Shown piece after piece: positions 1 through 10,540 of a DNA stretch of 64,000 nt (position 1 is its first letter; each line of letters starts with the position of its first letter). This DNA comes from Orobanche coerulescens (Eukaryota > Streptophyta > Magnoliopsida > Lamiales > Orobanchaceae). The stretch lies in the NCBI GenBank assembly GCA_033398695.1, contig CM065805.1:167687787-167751786 (forward strand), in the 5' to 3' direction. Made by a program: the position numbers and the translations under genes. The notes under the pieces were generated by a model. The model was not told the DNA's origin and did not search any database. It saw nothing but the letters and a program-made list of their open reading frames with translations.

Positions 1-655
1 AATCAAACTCAACGGTATCTCGATCATACGAAATTAAACCATATCAACTCTTATCAATACGAATACAAGCCGAATTTCGATAATCAATAGTTCTATCAAC
101 GTCTACAACATTCTTGGTTCCGACTTAAATCTTAAATTCGGATTTACACGGCTCATTCTTGCAAATTCATAGGAATACAATTACCGGCTATCATCATGAA
201 TAATCATATACCAAAATTAACCGTAATCCTTATAATTTACGGACATATATTATTCAAGAATTCTTCAAGAACATGAATTAGTCCATAATCATGTTTGAAG
301 CCAACAAAACGACGTAATTGGATGTGTTCTAACATCTAATCATCATCTAATCCATAATCCAAGGCATGTATCATTTTGTTCTTCAATATACGATTCATAT
401 AATCTCAAAATCATAACATCAACACTAACATCAAAATCCGAATTCAAGGAGTAGAGTTCATCAACATACCTTTTGAAGATGAATAACACAATCAAACATT
501 TCCAAAACTCCAAGAACTCCAAGTTTCAAGCTTCCAATCATCCTTATCAAAGTCTTAACAAGGGTATGAGGGTCTCAAATGGGTTTAAGAGTGAAGAGGG
601 ACGATTAGGGAAGGAGGAAATGTGTTTACTTACGTGAGGAAATGAAAGTCCCGTC

Positions 656-1075
656 CTTATTTTATAAATCACAGATCTGCTACGTACGTTAAGTTCCAAC
701 ATTAACGCACGTAAGGCCTCTAACGCACGCTATATGTCCTATATAGCGTCGTAATCGTCATCCGTGGTAAATGTACTATTTTGCACCTTGCGTTACGTAC
801 GTAATACCATCACCATAGCGTCGTAATGTAGCAGTTGACTTGCTACGGTATCAACCCATATTACGTCGTAATATGCCATGCATAGCGTACGTAATGCCGA
901 AGTTGACTCGCCTGTCCACATCCTGCGCCGAAGCGGCCAACACCGGGTCCCACCTGCCGACCACGACTCGATCCTATCTCGATCCCTTCTTAACGTCGTA
1001 ATGTACATTCCTTAACGTCGTTAATTACGCTTGCTTACGTCGTAAGTCTCCTTACATAGCGTCGTAATGGCTTTC
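656..1075 (-). promoter_or_regulatory. TATA box with upstream palindrome cluster
   Basis: On the minus strand a TTATAAAAT element (656-664) is preceded, in transcription direction, by a cluster of dyad-symmetric CG-containing motifs (ACGTACGT, TTACGTCGTAA and AGCGTCGTAA variants, 675-1075). This is the layout of an LTR U3 promoter. The transcription start is inferred. Confidence 0.4.
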
Positions 1076-1275
1076 ATACTTAGCCATTTCTGCCCCTGTT
1101 TGACATCTCAATATACTGAATACGTACACGCGACATACTGAATACATATGCTCATTCCGATATCATTCTCATACGATACTTCTGATGCACGATACCTCGA
1201 ATACAACTGTCGACCAAGTAGGGCAATCATACAAATACTGATACGGTATATCCGATATCGAAATCACATCAAGCA

Positions 1276-1432
1276 TGTAATATCCTAGAATCAAAATAAC
1301 CTCGATATACATACTGGCACGGCTGTCATGGTTTACAAAATTATCCCCTCATATCGTGTCGGTCCCACTCTGTACAGTACATCCCAGATAAAATAATGCG
1401 AAAAATCCATAGTGAAATTCTAGGATATTACA
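1276..1432. repeat. 157-bp unit with perfect 16-bp terminal inverted repeats
   Basis: TGTAATATCCTAGAAT at 1276-1291 is the exact reverse complement of 1417-1432. The unit starts TG and ends CA and contains no ORF. The 5 bases on either side do not match, so no target duplication supports a discrete insertion. It may be a terminal LTR feature or a small MITE-like element. Confidence 0.5.
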
Positions 1433-1895
1433 TTAATGCAATTAAAATCATTATTTGATATGTCATTAGGCAATTAGGTAATTTTAAGGAACCATTGTGT
1501 TTATGAAATCTTAACAACATATTCAAAATAAAAAACAATTGTGTTTGATAAATTCTAACAACATGTTTTAAATGAACAACACTTGAGTTATAAGCAAACA
1601 GACAATGGACAAATTCTACAAAAATGTTGTGTATTTTTTTTTTGACAAGTGTGTATTGTTCTAAAACTATTGTGTAGCATCCCAAACAACAATGGTTTCT
1701 AAGTGGAGTGTTGTTGTTTCTGGCTATTACACAATGGTGTTTAGAGATGATGTCGTTGTGTCTCACTCTTTCACACAACAGATTCTATACCGTTGTCTGA
1801 TGCAGGTAAGAGACGCGTATCAATGTATTAAATGGAAAAACGAGGAGTTCGTCAACGGGCAACAACCGTTGTCTGATGCAATTTTTCTTGTAGTG
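1433..1895. mobile_element. CACTA transposon terminal fragment
   Basis: The right end, read on the minus strand, begins CACTACAAGAAAAATTGC (1878-1895), the classic plant CACTA/EnSpm terminus. It is followed by subterminal copies of a CAACGGTTGT-type repeat (about 1790-1805 and 1860-1875) and many ACAAC/GTTGT words. The matching left terminus was not found, so this is a truncated or deleted element. ORFs here are short and repeat-derived. The left limit is approximate. Confidence 0.6.
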
Positions 1896-2130
1896 CAAAT
1901 AAAACGACATCCTTTTTTTTTTCCAAGTGAAATTGCATAAAGGGATCAAAAGTGCGCGACCTATACCTAGCCCTCGGGGCAATAGTTATTTGAGGAATGA
2001 AATCGGATGACAAGGAAGTCACGTGACAACAAAACTTTTTTTTTCTGGGTTGAAATATATTAGTAAACTTGATTTATAAAATATTTTGCAAAAAAATGTT
2101 CTAGAATATAAAAAGATAAAATAAGAAAAG
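1896..2130. other. unassigned AT-rich spacer
   Basis: No ORF, repeat pair or terminal motif is recognisable between the CACTA end and the LINE. Confidence 0.5.
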
Positions 2131-2131
2131 G

Positions 2132-2464
2132 ATGAATCGAGAAAGAAACAGAAGATTAAAAAGAGGATGGGAGTATGGATTGAATTTAAATTTTAAGTAT
2201 GAGAAATGCATACCTTTTGTTTTTTTCCGTGGTCTTTTGGGACATGGTGTAAGGTTCTGCTCAGTGGTTCTAGACTCCACGCTTGAGCCTCATGAATACC
2301 CGTTTGGCTCGTGGTTACGTGCGGTGCCACGGCGGACGAATTTAACTATTGGTGAGAAGTGGATAGGTCGGAAGGTCGTTGCACCGGTTGAACAAGGGGA
2401 TAATAGCCAGACCGTGAGTGGGTCTGAGAATGATGCTCTGTTTGTTGATCTTAAGCATAAATAA
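2132..2464 (+). pseudogene. LINE ORF1 C-terminal remnant (zinc-knuckle region)
   Basis: The translation resembles the DUF4283/zf-CCHC_4 tail of plant LINE ORF1. A stretch corresponding to FC-x2-CG-x2-GH-x4-C is present as PFVFFRGLLGHGVRFC, with the first two cysteines lost, followed by the typical GSWLRA motif. ORF1 proteins bind element RNA. Only the C-terminal part remains and the zinc ligands are damaged, so it cannot function as in intact elements. The real start lies upstream and is lost. Confidence 0.65.
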
Positions 2465-2581
2465 ACGAACTTCGGATGTTGTGATTGACTATGAGCAGGG
2501 TACTGCGAAGGAGATATTAATGACGGACGAGTCACAAAATGGGGATGTGGCGGGTACTGGTTTCCAGGCCCGCCGAGATCA

Positions 2582-5500
2582 ATGAGTACCTTATGCTGGA
2601 ACTGTCGGGGTCTGGGCAACTCCGAGACAGTTCAAGAAATCTTAGACATGACGTCTAAGAAGAAGCCCATGTTTGTGATTCTTATTGAAACTAAAGCTAC
2701 GAGACAGCAGGCAGAGAAAGTGAGAGTGAAGTTGCGGTTTGAAGGGCTCTTTTATGTGGAGCCGAGGGGTTTTAGTGGCAGAATGGCTCTGTTTTGGCGG
2801 GATAGGGGGTGGCTAGTCTCATAAGCTACTCCAAGACTCATGTTGATGTGCAGGTTAGTATACCAGGAAAAGAGAGTTGGCGATTAACAGGATTTTATGG
2901 TTACCCGGAGAGAAGTCGGAGGCAGGAATCATGGGATCTTATATGGTCATTAAAGTCTAAATCAACACTCCCTTAGCTCATTATAGGGGATTTTAATGAC
3001 TTACAGTCGCAGACTGAAAAAGGGGTCCATATGCTCATCTGGAAAATCTTCTACGAGGCTTTAATTCAGCTTTAGAAGATTGTGGAGTGGCTGATATCGG
3101 TATGAGAGGCTATCCATATACGTGGGAACGACATCGAGGGTCGAGACAATGGTGGAATATGCATCATAACGCTGACGGTGTATACTATAAATGCTGTGTA
3201 TTCAGATCACACAGCTCTTTTTCTTGGTGTCTATGCAGTTCCGAGGTCTAATTTTCAATGCCGTTTTCATTTTGAGAACGCGTGGTTGCATGATATGGGA
3301 TGTAAACAAGTGGTGCAGAATGCATGTGTGGCTAATGATAATCTTGGCATGCAGCGCTGGTTGGAGGCAGTAGGCAAACAGTTGATGAAGTGGGGTGGTG
3401 ATAGGTTTCACTGGTTTGGGCGCCGTATTAATCAACTAAAGCAGGCATTAAATATGCTTAAGCCGAGACATGATGACGCTGGGGTAGAGGAGTATAAACA
3501 GGTACAGACTGAATTGAAGTCGTTACAGGCTCAAGAGGAGACGTTCTGGCGTCAACGGGCAAAACAGTATTGGTTGAAGGTCTGTGATTCTAATACGAGG
3601 TATTTCCATAACTATGCCTTGTACCGGCAAAAAAGAACTACGTTCAAAAGCTGAAAACTGATTCCGGGGAGTGGGTGGAAGGCGACGGACTAAAGCCAAT
3701 TATACTAAATTATTTTGAGACTATTTTTATTAGTGGCCCAGTGGAGGATCTTGATTTCCAGCTTGTACAGCCGATAATCACACCTGAACAAAATGCTGAA
3801 CTGATGCGGCCATTTGTGGTCGACGAGGTAAAATATGCACTTTTTCTATGTACCCAGATAAATCCCCTGGTCCGAATGGAATGAATTCGGGTTTTTATCA
3901 AAGTTTTTGGAGTGATATTGGGGATGATATTTCGAAGTTTATAATTGACTGTCTTAATCACTGTCGTTTTCCGTCTAATTTTAATGATGCCTCAATTGTT
4001 TTAATCCCAAAAAAATAGATTCTCGAGTTAACGTCTGATTTGAGACCGATTGCATTATGTAATGTTATATACAGAATCATGTCTAAGATGATTACGGATA
4101 GGATGAAGACCTTGATGGGATCGGTTGTTTTGGATTCGCAAAGTGCGTTTATTCCTAATTGATTTATAACTGATAATATTCTAATTGCGGCTGAGGCCGG
4201 ACATTACTTGCGCCGAAAGCAATGTGGGGAGGTGGGATGGGCCGACCTAAAACTGGACATGGCAAAAGCTTATGACCGAATGGAATGGGACTTTCTGAAA
4301 CATATGCTAAAGTCCTTGGGTTTTGTTGATCACTGGATTAAAATGATAATGCTTTGTGTCACTACAGTACGATACCACATTATAATTTATGGGAACCTTG
4401 AGGGGCCAGTTGTACCGACACGGGGGTTAAGACAGGGGGACCCATTATCTCCATACCTTTTCATCTTGTGTGCTGAAGGTCTGTCAATATTATTACAGGA
4501 GGCTGAAAGTAGGGGGGAATTCATGGACGCCGGGTTGCTAGAGGGGCGCCGCCTCTGACACATCTTTTCTTCGCGGATGACAGCCTACTGTTCTTTAGAG
4601 CCGCTATGAGGGAAGCGCAAGCAGTTAAACGATGTCTTTTTTAGTATGAAATGTTGTCAGGTCAGGCAATTAATTTCCATATATCTAATATTACGTTTAG
4701 CCGTAACACATCTGAGATGGATAAGAATGCTATTAGTGCATTTTTTAATGTGAATACCGCTGATGATTTTGGGAAATATCTTGGTTTGCCCTTGATTATA
4801 GGCCAGAACAAGAAGCAGGTCTTTGCGTATGTCGAAGATAATATTAAACGCAGGATCAGTGATTGGAATAAAAAATGTTTGTCAAAAGCGGGTAAAGAGA
4901 TTTTGTTGAAAACTGTAGCGCATGCTATGCCCACTTATACAATGAGTGTGTTTAAGCTGCCGTTATCAACCTGTGACAGGATTGAGAAAACCATGAATCG
5001 TTTCTGGTGGGGGTTGGGAGGATCTGATATCAAAGGCATTCACTCGGCTTCTTGGGAAAGATTGTGTGCTCCTAAGAAGTATGGTGGAATGGGTTTTAAG
5101 AGTGTTCATAATTTTAATCTATCCTTACTAAGCAAGGGTGGCGCCTTCTTAATGATACTCATACTTTAGTGTCAAAAATCTTCAAAGCCCCATATTACCC
5201 TACAACGGATTTTTTGGAGGCGGAAGAATGTGGGGATCCCTCGTATGTATGGAGAAGTATTATGGCTGCTCAACCGTTAATACAACAGGGGGTAGAAAGG
5301 AGGATTGGAAGTGGACTTGATACAAATGTATGGAAACATCCATGGCTTGTTGATTTGCAAAGTCCATATGTGGAGAGCCAAATGAGATAAACGAGACCAT
5401 GATTGTGTCATCTCTCATGAATGTAGGCGCTTGGAATATGGTGGTACTTAATGCAAAATTCACGCCCCGGGATGTGGGTGTTATATTGCAAACACCTATT

Positions 5501-6132
5501 AGTTTGCATGTGCGGGATTCGTGGTATTGGCAGGGTGATGTATGAGGGCAATATACAGTCAAAAATGGACAATTATGTAAGAATTAAGATACCTGCCAAG
5601 ATTAAGAACTTTGTGTGGAGGATGGCACGGGGTTTGTTACCTACGAAGATGATTTTATATGATAAGGGCGTGGATATTGATACAACATGTGACCTCTGTG
5701 GTTGTGTTGGTGAATCGTTCCTCCATGCACTTTTATTCTGCCCTCTAGTATCGGAGTTGTCAACATTTGCAAATTGGGTGGCGATTGGCATGAATATTGC
5801 AGATTGGTTATAAGTTATTTTCTTAACTAAGAATAATGGATAGTAATGATGAGTATGTTGTGGGTAGTTTGGAAAGGGAGAAATAGACGTGTTTGGGAGG
5901 GGAAGAATTTTGAGCCGCAACAGGTATGGATGACGGCGAAACATGTGTTGAGCAGCTGGTCTGTTGTAAATGTATCTGATATGCAATCTGGACAGGTTCA
6001 GCAGTCAGTAACGCAGGTGAATGGGCTGTCGGAAAGGTGGCGATGCACTGTAGATTCCGCTTTGTTCTCGGGGACTATGAAAGTGGGTTATGGAGCAGTT
6101 TTATGGAAGCCAAATGCAGCTGCAATAAGTGG
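2582..6132 (+). pseudogene. LINE ORF2: endonuclease, reverse transcriptase, zf-RVT, partial RNase H
   Basis: ORF2 begins with the hallmark CWNCRGLGN motif (about 2597). GDFND (about 2990) and YPYTWERHR (about 3112) mark the endonuclease. Reverse transcriptase shows motif A LDMAKAYDR (about 4254), motif B GLRQGDPLSP (about 4425) and the catalytic FFADDSLLFF (about 4565). The zf-RVT segment has CDLCGCVGESFLHALLFC (about 5693), and the RNase H start ends at GYGAVLWKP (about 6090). Reading passes through at least six frameshifts or stops. It would copy the element by target-primed reverse transcription if intact; here it is dead. Confidence 0.9.
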
Positions 6133-6315
6133 TTTTTTTTTATATATTTATTAATGATTTTACAATAATTAAATATAATTAATAATTTTACAATAATTAA
6201 TAAATATATATACAAAATAAAACCTATCATTCCAAAATCCTTAATTTCTAAATCTATCTTCTCTTTTTATTTTTTAATTATTATTGCTTGTACTTTAATT
6301 TTTTTTTTTTCTTTA
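6133..6315. other. AT-rich tract replacing the LINE 3' end
   Basis: A low-complexity A/T tract with ATAATTAATAA-type words. No ORF or terminus is visible. It directly interrupts the LINE RNase H domain. Confidence 0.5.
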
Positions 6316-6525
6316 TCTTAGAACACAAACGAACAAACGAACGATCAAAACGAACTGAACAATCGAACGCTAACGAACGAACACGAAATATGTGAAATTT
6401 TAACGAACCGAGCACGAACAACTAGTTTGCAATTTTATCGAACACGAACCGAACGAACCGAATTCTTAACGAACGAACGTTCGTTAAAATCACTGTTCGG
6501 TTCGAAATACACCCCTAACATACGC
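6316..6525. mobile_element. hAT-like non-autonomous fragment
   Basis: A dense run of GAACGAAC/GTTCGGTTCG words ends in ACACCCCTAAC; read on the minus strand this begins TAGGGGTGT, a common hAT terminal sequence. A related body recurs at 21846-22360. The left terminus is not evident, so the fragment is partial. Confidence 0.45.
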
Positions 6526-6558
6526 ACACACGTTCATATATCCACACACACACACACT

Positions 6559-6559
<1 letters not shown>

Positions 6560-6600
<41 letters not shown>
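6560..6600. repeat. (TA)n microsatellite
   Basis: About 20 uninterrupted TA units. Confidence 0.95.
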
Positions 6601-6604
<4 letters not shown>

Positions 6605-6607
<3 letters not shown>

Positions 6608-7215
6608 GATCATATGAGAATGGTTTTTATGTTGTGAATTGAGAATAAATCTGAATCATTGATCTGTGTGTGATGTACGGTCCACATTGGCTTATGCATA
6701 CAATATATGCAATTCGTGCATCAAACTTGCAATGCATAAAAACTCTGCATTATATGCATCAAAATATCGATGCACTAGAATATTACATTCTATGCATACG
6801 TTTTTGTGAGAATAAATCTAGGCCATCCATTTAATCAAGATCTATGGATCAAATTTATTCTTATTTCTTAACTTAAGTATCATTATCACTAGAACCCATC
6901 CCTATATATATATATATAGAGAGGATCATATGAGAATGGTTTTTATGTTGTGAATTGAGAATAAATCTGAATCATTGCTCTGTGTGTGATGTACGGTCCA
7001 GATTGGTTTATGCATGCAATATATATATTTCGTGCATCAAACTTGCAATGCATAAAAACTCTGTATTATATTCATCAAAATATCGATGCACTAGAATATT
7101 ACATTCTATGCATACGTTTTTGTGAGAATAAATCTAGGCCATCCATTTAATCAAGATCTATGGATCAAATTCATTCTTATTTCTTAACTTAAGTATCATT
7201 CTCACCAGAACCCCC
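6605..7215. repeat. tandem pair of ~300-bp MITE-like repeats
   Basis: Two near-identical direct copies (about 6605-6905 and 6920-7215) begin GATCATATGAGAATGG and end near CTTAAGTATCATT, separated by a short TA run. They differ at only a few positions and contain no ORF. This looks like two insertions, or a local duplication, of one small non-autonomous element. The superfamily is uncertain because clear terminal inverted repeats are not seen. Confidence 0.75.
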
Positions 7216-7228
7216 CCACACATATATG

Positions 7229-7260
<32 letters not shown>

Positions 7261-7264
7261 CACA

Positions 7265-8599
7265 CAGTACTACAAAACTGACATTTAACATCGGTTTTAG
7301 AACCGATGTTAAATGTCGCGATGTTAAAATTAACATCGGTTATTAGAAATCGATGTTAAACTTCGATTTTAACATCGGTTGTTATAACAACCGATGTTAA
7401 TTTTAATATCGCGATATTTAACATCGGTTCTGGGACAACCGATGTTAAATTTCGCGATTTTAAAATTTTATCGGACCGCGGCTAACCCAGCTAGCCTAAC
7501 CCAGCCCCAACCCAGACACTCGCCCCAACCACCCGCACCAGCCCCCCGCACCAAGCCCCACCAACCTATAACAAATACCATTAAATTTTGTTGTTGGTGG
7601 GTTTCGAACTCACCACCTCTTGCTTGTGGAAGTGTGATATTATCACTCCGCCAAATGAACTTCTTGTATATTTTTGCTATGTGTTATATTTATATACTAT
7701 ATATATTTATAAATTTATATAAATATAATATAATTTAATATATATATATATATTAACAAATCGAAAATTTATTTTTTTAAAAAAATCTAGAATATTAATA
7801 TTAGAAGTCGGATGTTTTTATTTAAAGCTCGAAAATAAAAATAATAAATTAAAAAATCTGAATCGATTTATAATTAATATTTAATCATTTTTTTTATTTT
7901 TAGATTTTTTGTAAAAATATAAAATTGTTTTTTTATGAAAAGTAAAAAAATTACAAAAATAAAAACTAGTAGATTTTTAAAAATATATATAATAATTCAG
8001 TTTTTATTTATTTATGGAAAATAATATTCCACTTGTTTTTCAAAACTTTAAATAAAATCATCCGATTTTTATTTTCTATTTTCGAACTTTAAATAAAAGC
8101 ATCCGATTTTTATTTTTTTATTTTCGAACAAATGTTTATTTTTTATTTTCGAACTTTAAATAAAAACTTCCAATTTTTACCATTTATTTTTGAACAATAA
8201 ATATAAACATCTAATTTTTAATATTAATATTCCGAATTTTTTTAAAAAAAAATAAAGTTTCTATTTTTTTAAAACTGATGTTAAATTAAAAATTAACATT
8301 GTTTAACATCGGTTTTAGTATAACCGATGTTAAATTTTTTAAAAAATCTGGAACTTTTTTTAAAAAAATCAAAACTTTATATAAAAATTAACATCGGTTC
8401 TGCAAAAAACCGATGTTAAATTAACAATTAACATCGGTTTTTCTAAACCGATGTGAAATGGATTAATTTAACATCGGTTTTTAGCAGAACCGATGTTAAT
8501 TTGTTTTAAAATTTTCAATTATGCCACCGCGTCTTTTTTAACATCGGTTTTTACAAAACCGATGTTAAACAAGCGATGTTGAATGTCGTTTTTGTAGTA

Positions 8600-8602
<3 letters not shown>
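7265..8602. mobile_element. non-autonomous CACTA element with AACATCGGTT subterminal arrays
   Basis: The left end CAGTACTACAAAACTGACATT (7265 on) matches, with small changes, the reverse complement of the right end, which begins CACTACTACAAAAACGAC (8602 backwards). Both ends carry many copies of AACATCGGTT and its complement AACCGATGTT (about 7285-7450 and 8275-8580), the subterminal repeats typical of CACTA elements as transposase-binding sites. The interior is AT-rich with several roughly 50-bp repeats (7800-8240) and encodes no transposase. TA microsatellites flank both sides. Confidence 0.85.
7597..7653 (-). ncRNA. tRNA-like A/B-box pair (SINE head?) inside the CACTA element
   Basis: On the minus strand TGGCGGAGTGATA (7641-7653) fits a pol III A box, and GAGTTCGAAACC (7600-7611) fits a B box about 30 nt downstream, as in tRNA-derived SINEs. 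Flanking GC-rich sequence (7480-7595) differs sharply from the AT-rich CACTA body. It does not fold as a complete functional tRNA by inspection. Confidence 0.4.

Positions 8603-8641
<39 letters not shown>
8603..8641. repeat. (TA)n microsatellite
   Basis: About 19 TA units directly after the CACTA right end. Confidence 0.95.
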
Positions 8642-8644
<3 letters not shown>

Positions 8645-8756
8645 TCTTTTTCTGCAGTGTCTTTCTAGCATTCTTTCGAACGAGACTTCGAACCGAACAT
8701 TCCATACATTTCCCAAGGAGTGTCCTATCCACCACAAATTCTTATATTCCAACAAA
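8642..8756 (+). mobile_element. truncated 5' LTR end and PBS of Copia element 1
   Basis: The last ~110 bp before the primer site look like an LTR terminus. The PBS CTGGTATCAGAG (about 8757-8770) is complementary to initiator tRNA-Met. The rest of the LTR is absent, replaced by the TA microsatellite and CACTA element. Confidence 0.6.
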
Positions 8757-8789
8757 CTGGTATCAGAGACACAAAGTTCTACTTGTGGT

Positions 8790-10535
8790 ATGGCGAATTT
8801 ACAATCTTTTATAGTCCCCATGCTCAATAAGAGGAATTTGGATAATTGGAGCATCAAGATGAAGGCGCTTTTAGAGCCCACTATGCATGGGAGATCGTGG
8901 AGCAAGGAGCTGAAAGATGAGGCGATGCTATCCCAACAACAAAGGGAGAGGTTACGATATGCGAGAAAGATGGACAAGAAAGCTCTTTATCTCATTTATC
9001 AAGCATTGGGGGACGATAACTTCGAAAAAAATCTCGGGTGCAAGCGCCACCAAAGAAGCATGAGAGAAGCTGCAGATCTCTTGCGAAGGAGCTGAGCAGG
9101 TGAAAAAAGTATGCCTTCAAATCTTTATACGAGAATTTGAGTCTTTGCATATGAAAGAATCCGAATTGGTGTCGGTTATTTTTCAAGAGTCTTGGTGGTC
9201 CCAAATCAAATGAATGAAATGGTGAAAGTTTGGAGGATGTAAAAAATATGGAGAATATATTGCGTTCACCAACTCCAAGATTTAGGCATACAACAATAAC
9301 CATTGAGAAAACTAAGAATTTGGAGGAGGTGACGATCAATCTCTTGTTGGGATCATTGCAAGTGTATGACGAGAAACAAAAAAAGAAGCAAGAAGCTACA
9401 GAGCAACTTCTGAAAATGCAAGTTAGTCCAGAAGACAAAGAAGAAGGTCTGAGTAATGGTCGTGGTCAATACAGGAGAGATCGAGGTCAAGGACAAGATC
9501 GAGGTCGTGGATATGGACGTGGATGTGGACGAGGAGTGTTTTCAACAATAATGAAAAAAATGAGTTTACAAGCGGTCAAGGAAGGAGCAACTCGTGGTCG
9601 AGGTATGATAGATCTTCAGTAAAGTATTATAATTGTCACAAATTTTGGCACTATGCTTTCGAATGCAGAGATGCTAAAGTTGAAGAGAAGACCAATTTTG
9701 TTGGAAATAAAAGAAAATGCGAGCTTATTCTTGACATACAAAGGATAAGATGAAAGATAAGACGAGACATGGTACCTCAACACAAGTGCAAGTGACCATA
9801 TGTGTGTCAGAAGAAATATGTTCGCGGAGCTTGATGAGTCGGTAAGTGGCAATGCTTTTTTGGTGACGAATCTAAAATACCGTTGAAGGGAAAACGGAAA
9901 ACCTTAATTCGTCAAAAAGATGGAGGTCATAATTTTATTTCCAGTATTTACTATGTGCCTAATATGAAAAATAATATATTGAGTTTGGGACAATTCTTAG
10001 AGAAAAGTTATGATTTTCACATGAAAAATTATAGCCTTATAATAAGAGATAATAGATATAAGTTAATTGCCAATGTGCCAATATCCAAAAATAGAATGTT
10101 TTTACATTAAATATTCGGAATGATGTGGCAAAATGCCTTATAAGCGTGTTATAAAGATAAATCTGGGCTATAGCATTTTCGATTTAAGCACTTGAATTTT
10201 GGTGGACTAAAGATATTATCAAGGAAAGAAATGGTAAGAGGATTACCATTCATCAAGCATCCCGATCAAGTTTGCGAAGGATGTCTGCTGGGAAGCATGG
10301 GAGAAAGTCATTCCCAAAGGAGTCAAATTCAAGAGCTCAGAAGCCACTAGAGTTGATTCATGCCGATGTTTGCGGGCCAATCAAGCCAAGCTCTCTCGAT
10401 AAAAATAATTATTTCTTACTTTTTATTGTTGATTTTTCTAGAAAAACATGGGTGTATTTTTTGAAGCATAAATCAGAAGTATATGAAATATTTAAGAAAT
10501 TCAAAGTTGCTGTCGAAAAGGAGAGTGGATGAGAA
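8790..10535 (+). pseudogene. Copia element 1 gag-pro-integrase, 5' part
   Basis: Translation starts MANLQSFIVPMLNKRNLDNW, the Copia gag N-terminus, with the start after the PBS. A glycine/arginine-rich patch (about 9440-9600) precedes a zinc knuckle YYNCHKFWHYAFEC (about 9625) in which the first Cys is Tyr. A protease-region remnant, a GAG-pre-integrase (SIYYVPNMKNNILSLGQ, about 9940) and the integrase core start (HADVCGPIKPSS, about 10357) follow. Several frameshifts and stops interrupt it. At 10540 the frame is cut by the LARD insertion and continues at 19269. Confidence 0.88.
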
Positions 10536-10540
10536 GTCAA
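10536..10540. repeat. target-site duplication GTCAA (left) of the LARD
   Basis: GTCAA here is repeated at 19269-19273, immediately after the second LTR, and both lie within Copia integrase sequence. Confidence 0.9.

Larger units (their letters stand above)
1..1432 (-). mobile_element. LTR-like fragment, probably Ty3/Gypsy
   Basis: No gene is visible. The segment has the same architecture as the two complete TGTAAC...GGATATTACA LTR families further along: AT-rich sequence, a TATA-like element on the minus strand near 656-664, then a block rich in TACGTACGTAA and AGCGTCGTAA motifs (about 675-1075), and an end reading GGATATTACA at 1423-1432. The other LTR end lies before the window and no PPT follows 1432, so completeness cannot be judged. 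Assignment rests on structure, not on coding sequence. Confidence 0.45.
2131..6132 (+). mobile_element. L1-type LINE retrotransposon, 5'-truncated and broken
   Basis: In order there are an ORF1-like zinc-knuckle tail, an apurinic endonuclease domain, a reverse transcriptase, the plant zf-RVT segment and the start of an RNase H domain. Sequence homology stops abruptly at about 6132, where an AT-rich tract begins, so the 3' end is missing. Several frameshifts and stops show that the copy is inactive. Confidence 0.9.

Noticed and set aside
1428..1982. Overlapping ORFs near the first CACTA end
   Set aside because: Composed of subterminal repeat words; no transposase similarity.
8757..8770. tRNA-Met fragments near LTR ends
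   Set aside because: They are primer-binding sites (12-18 bp), not tRNA genes.
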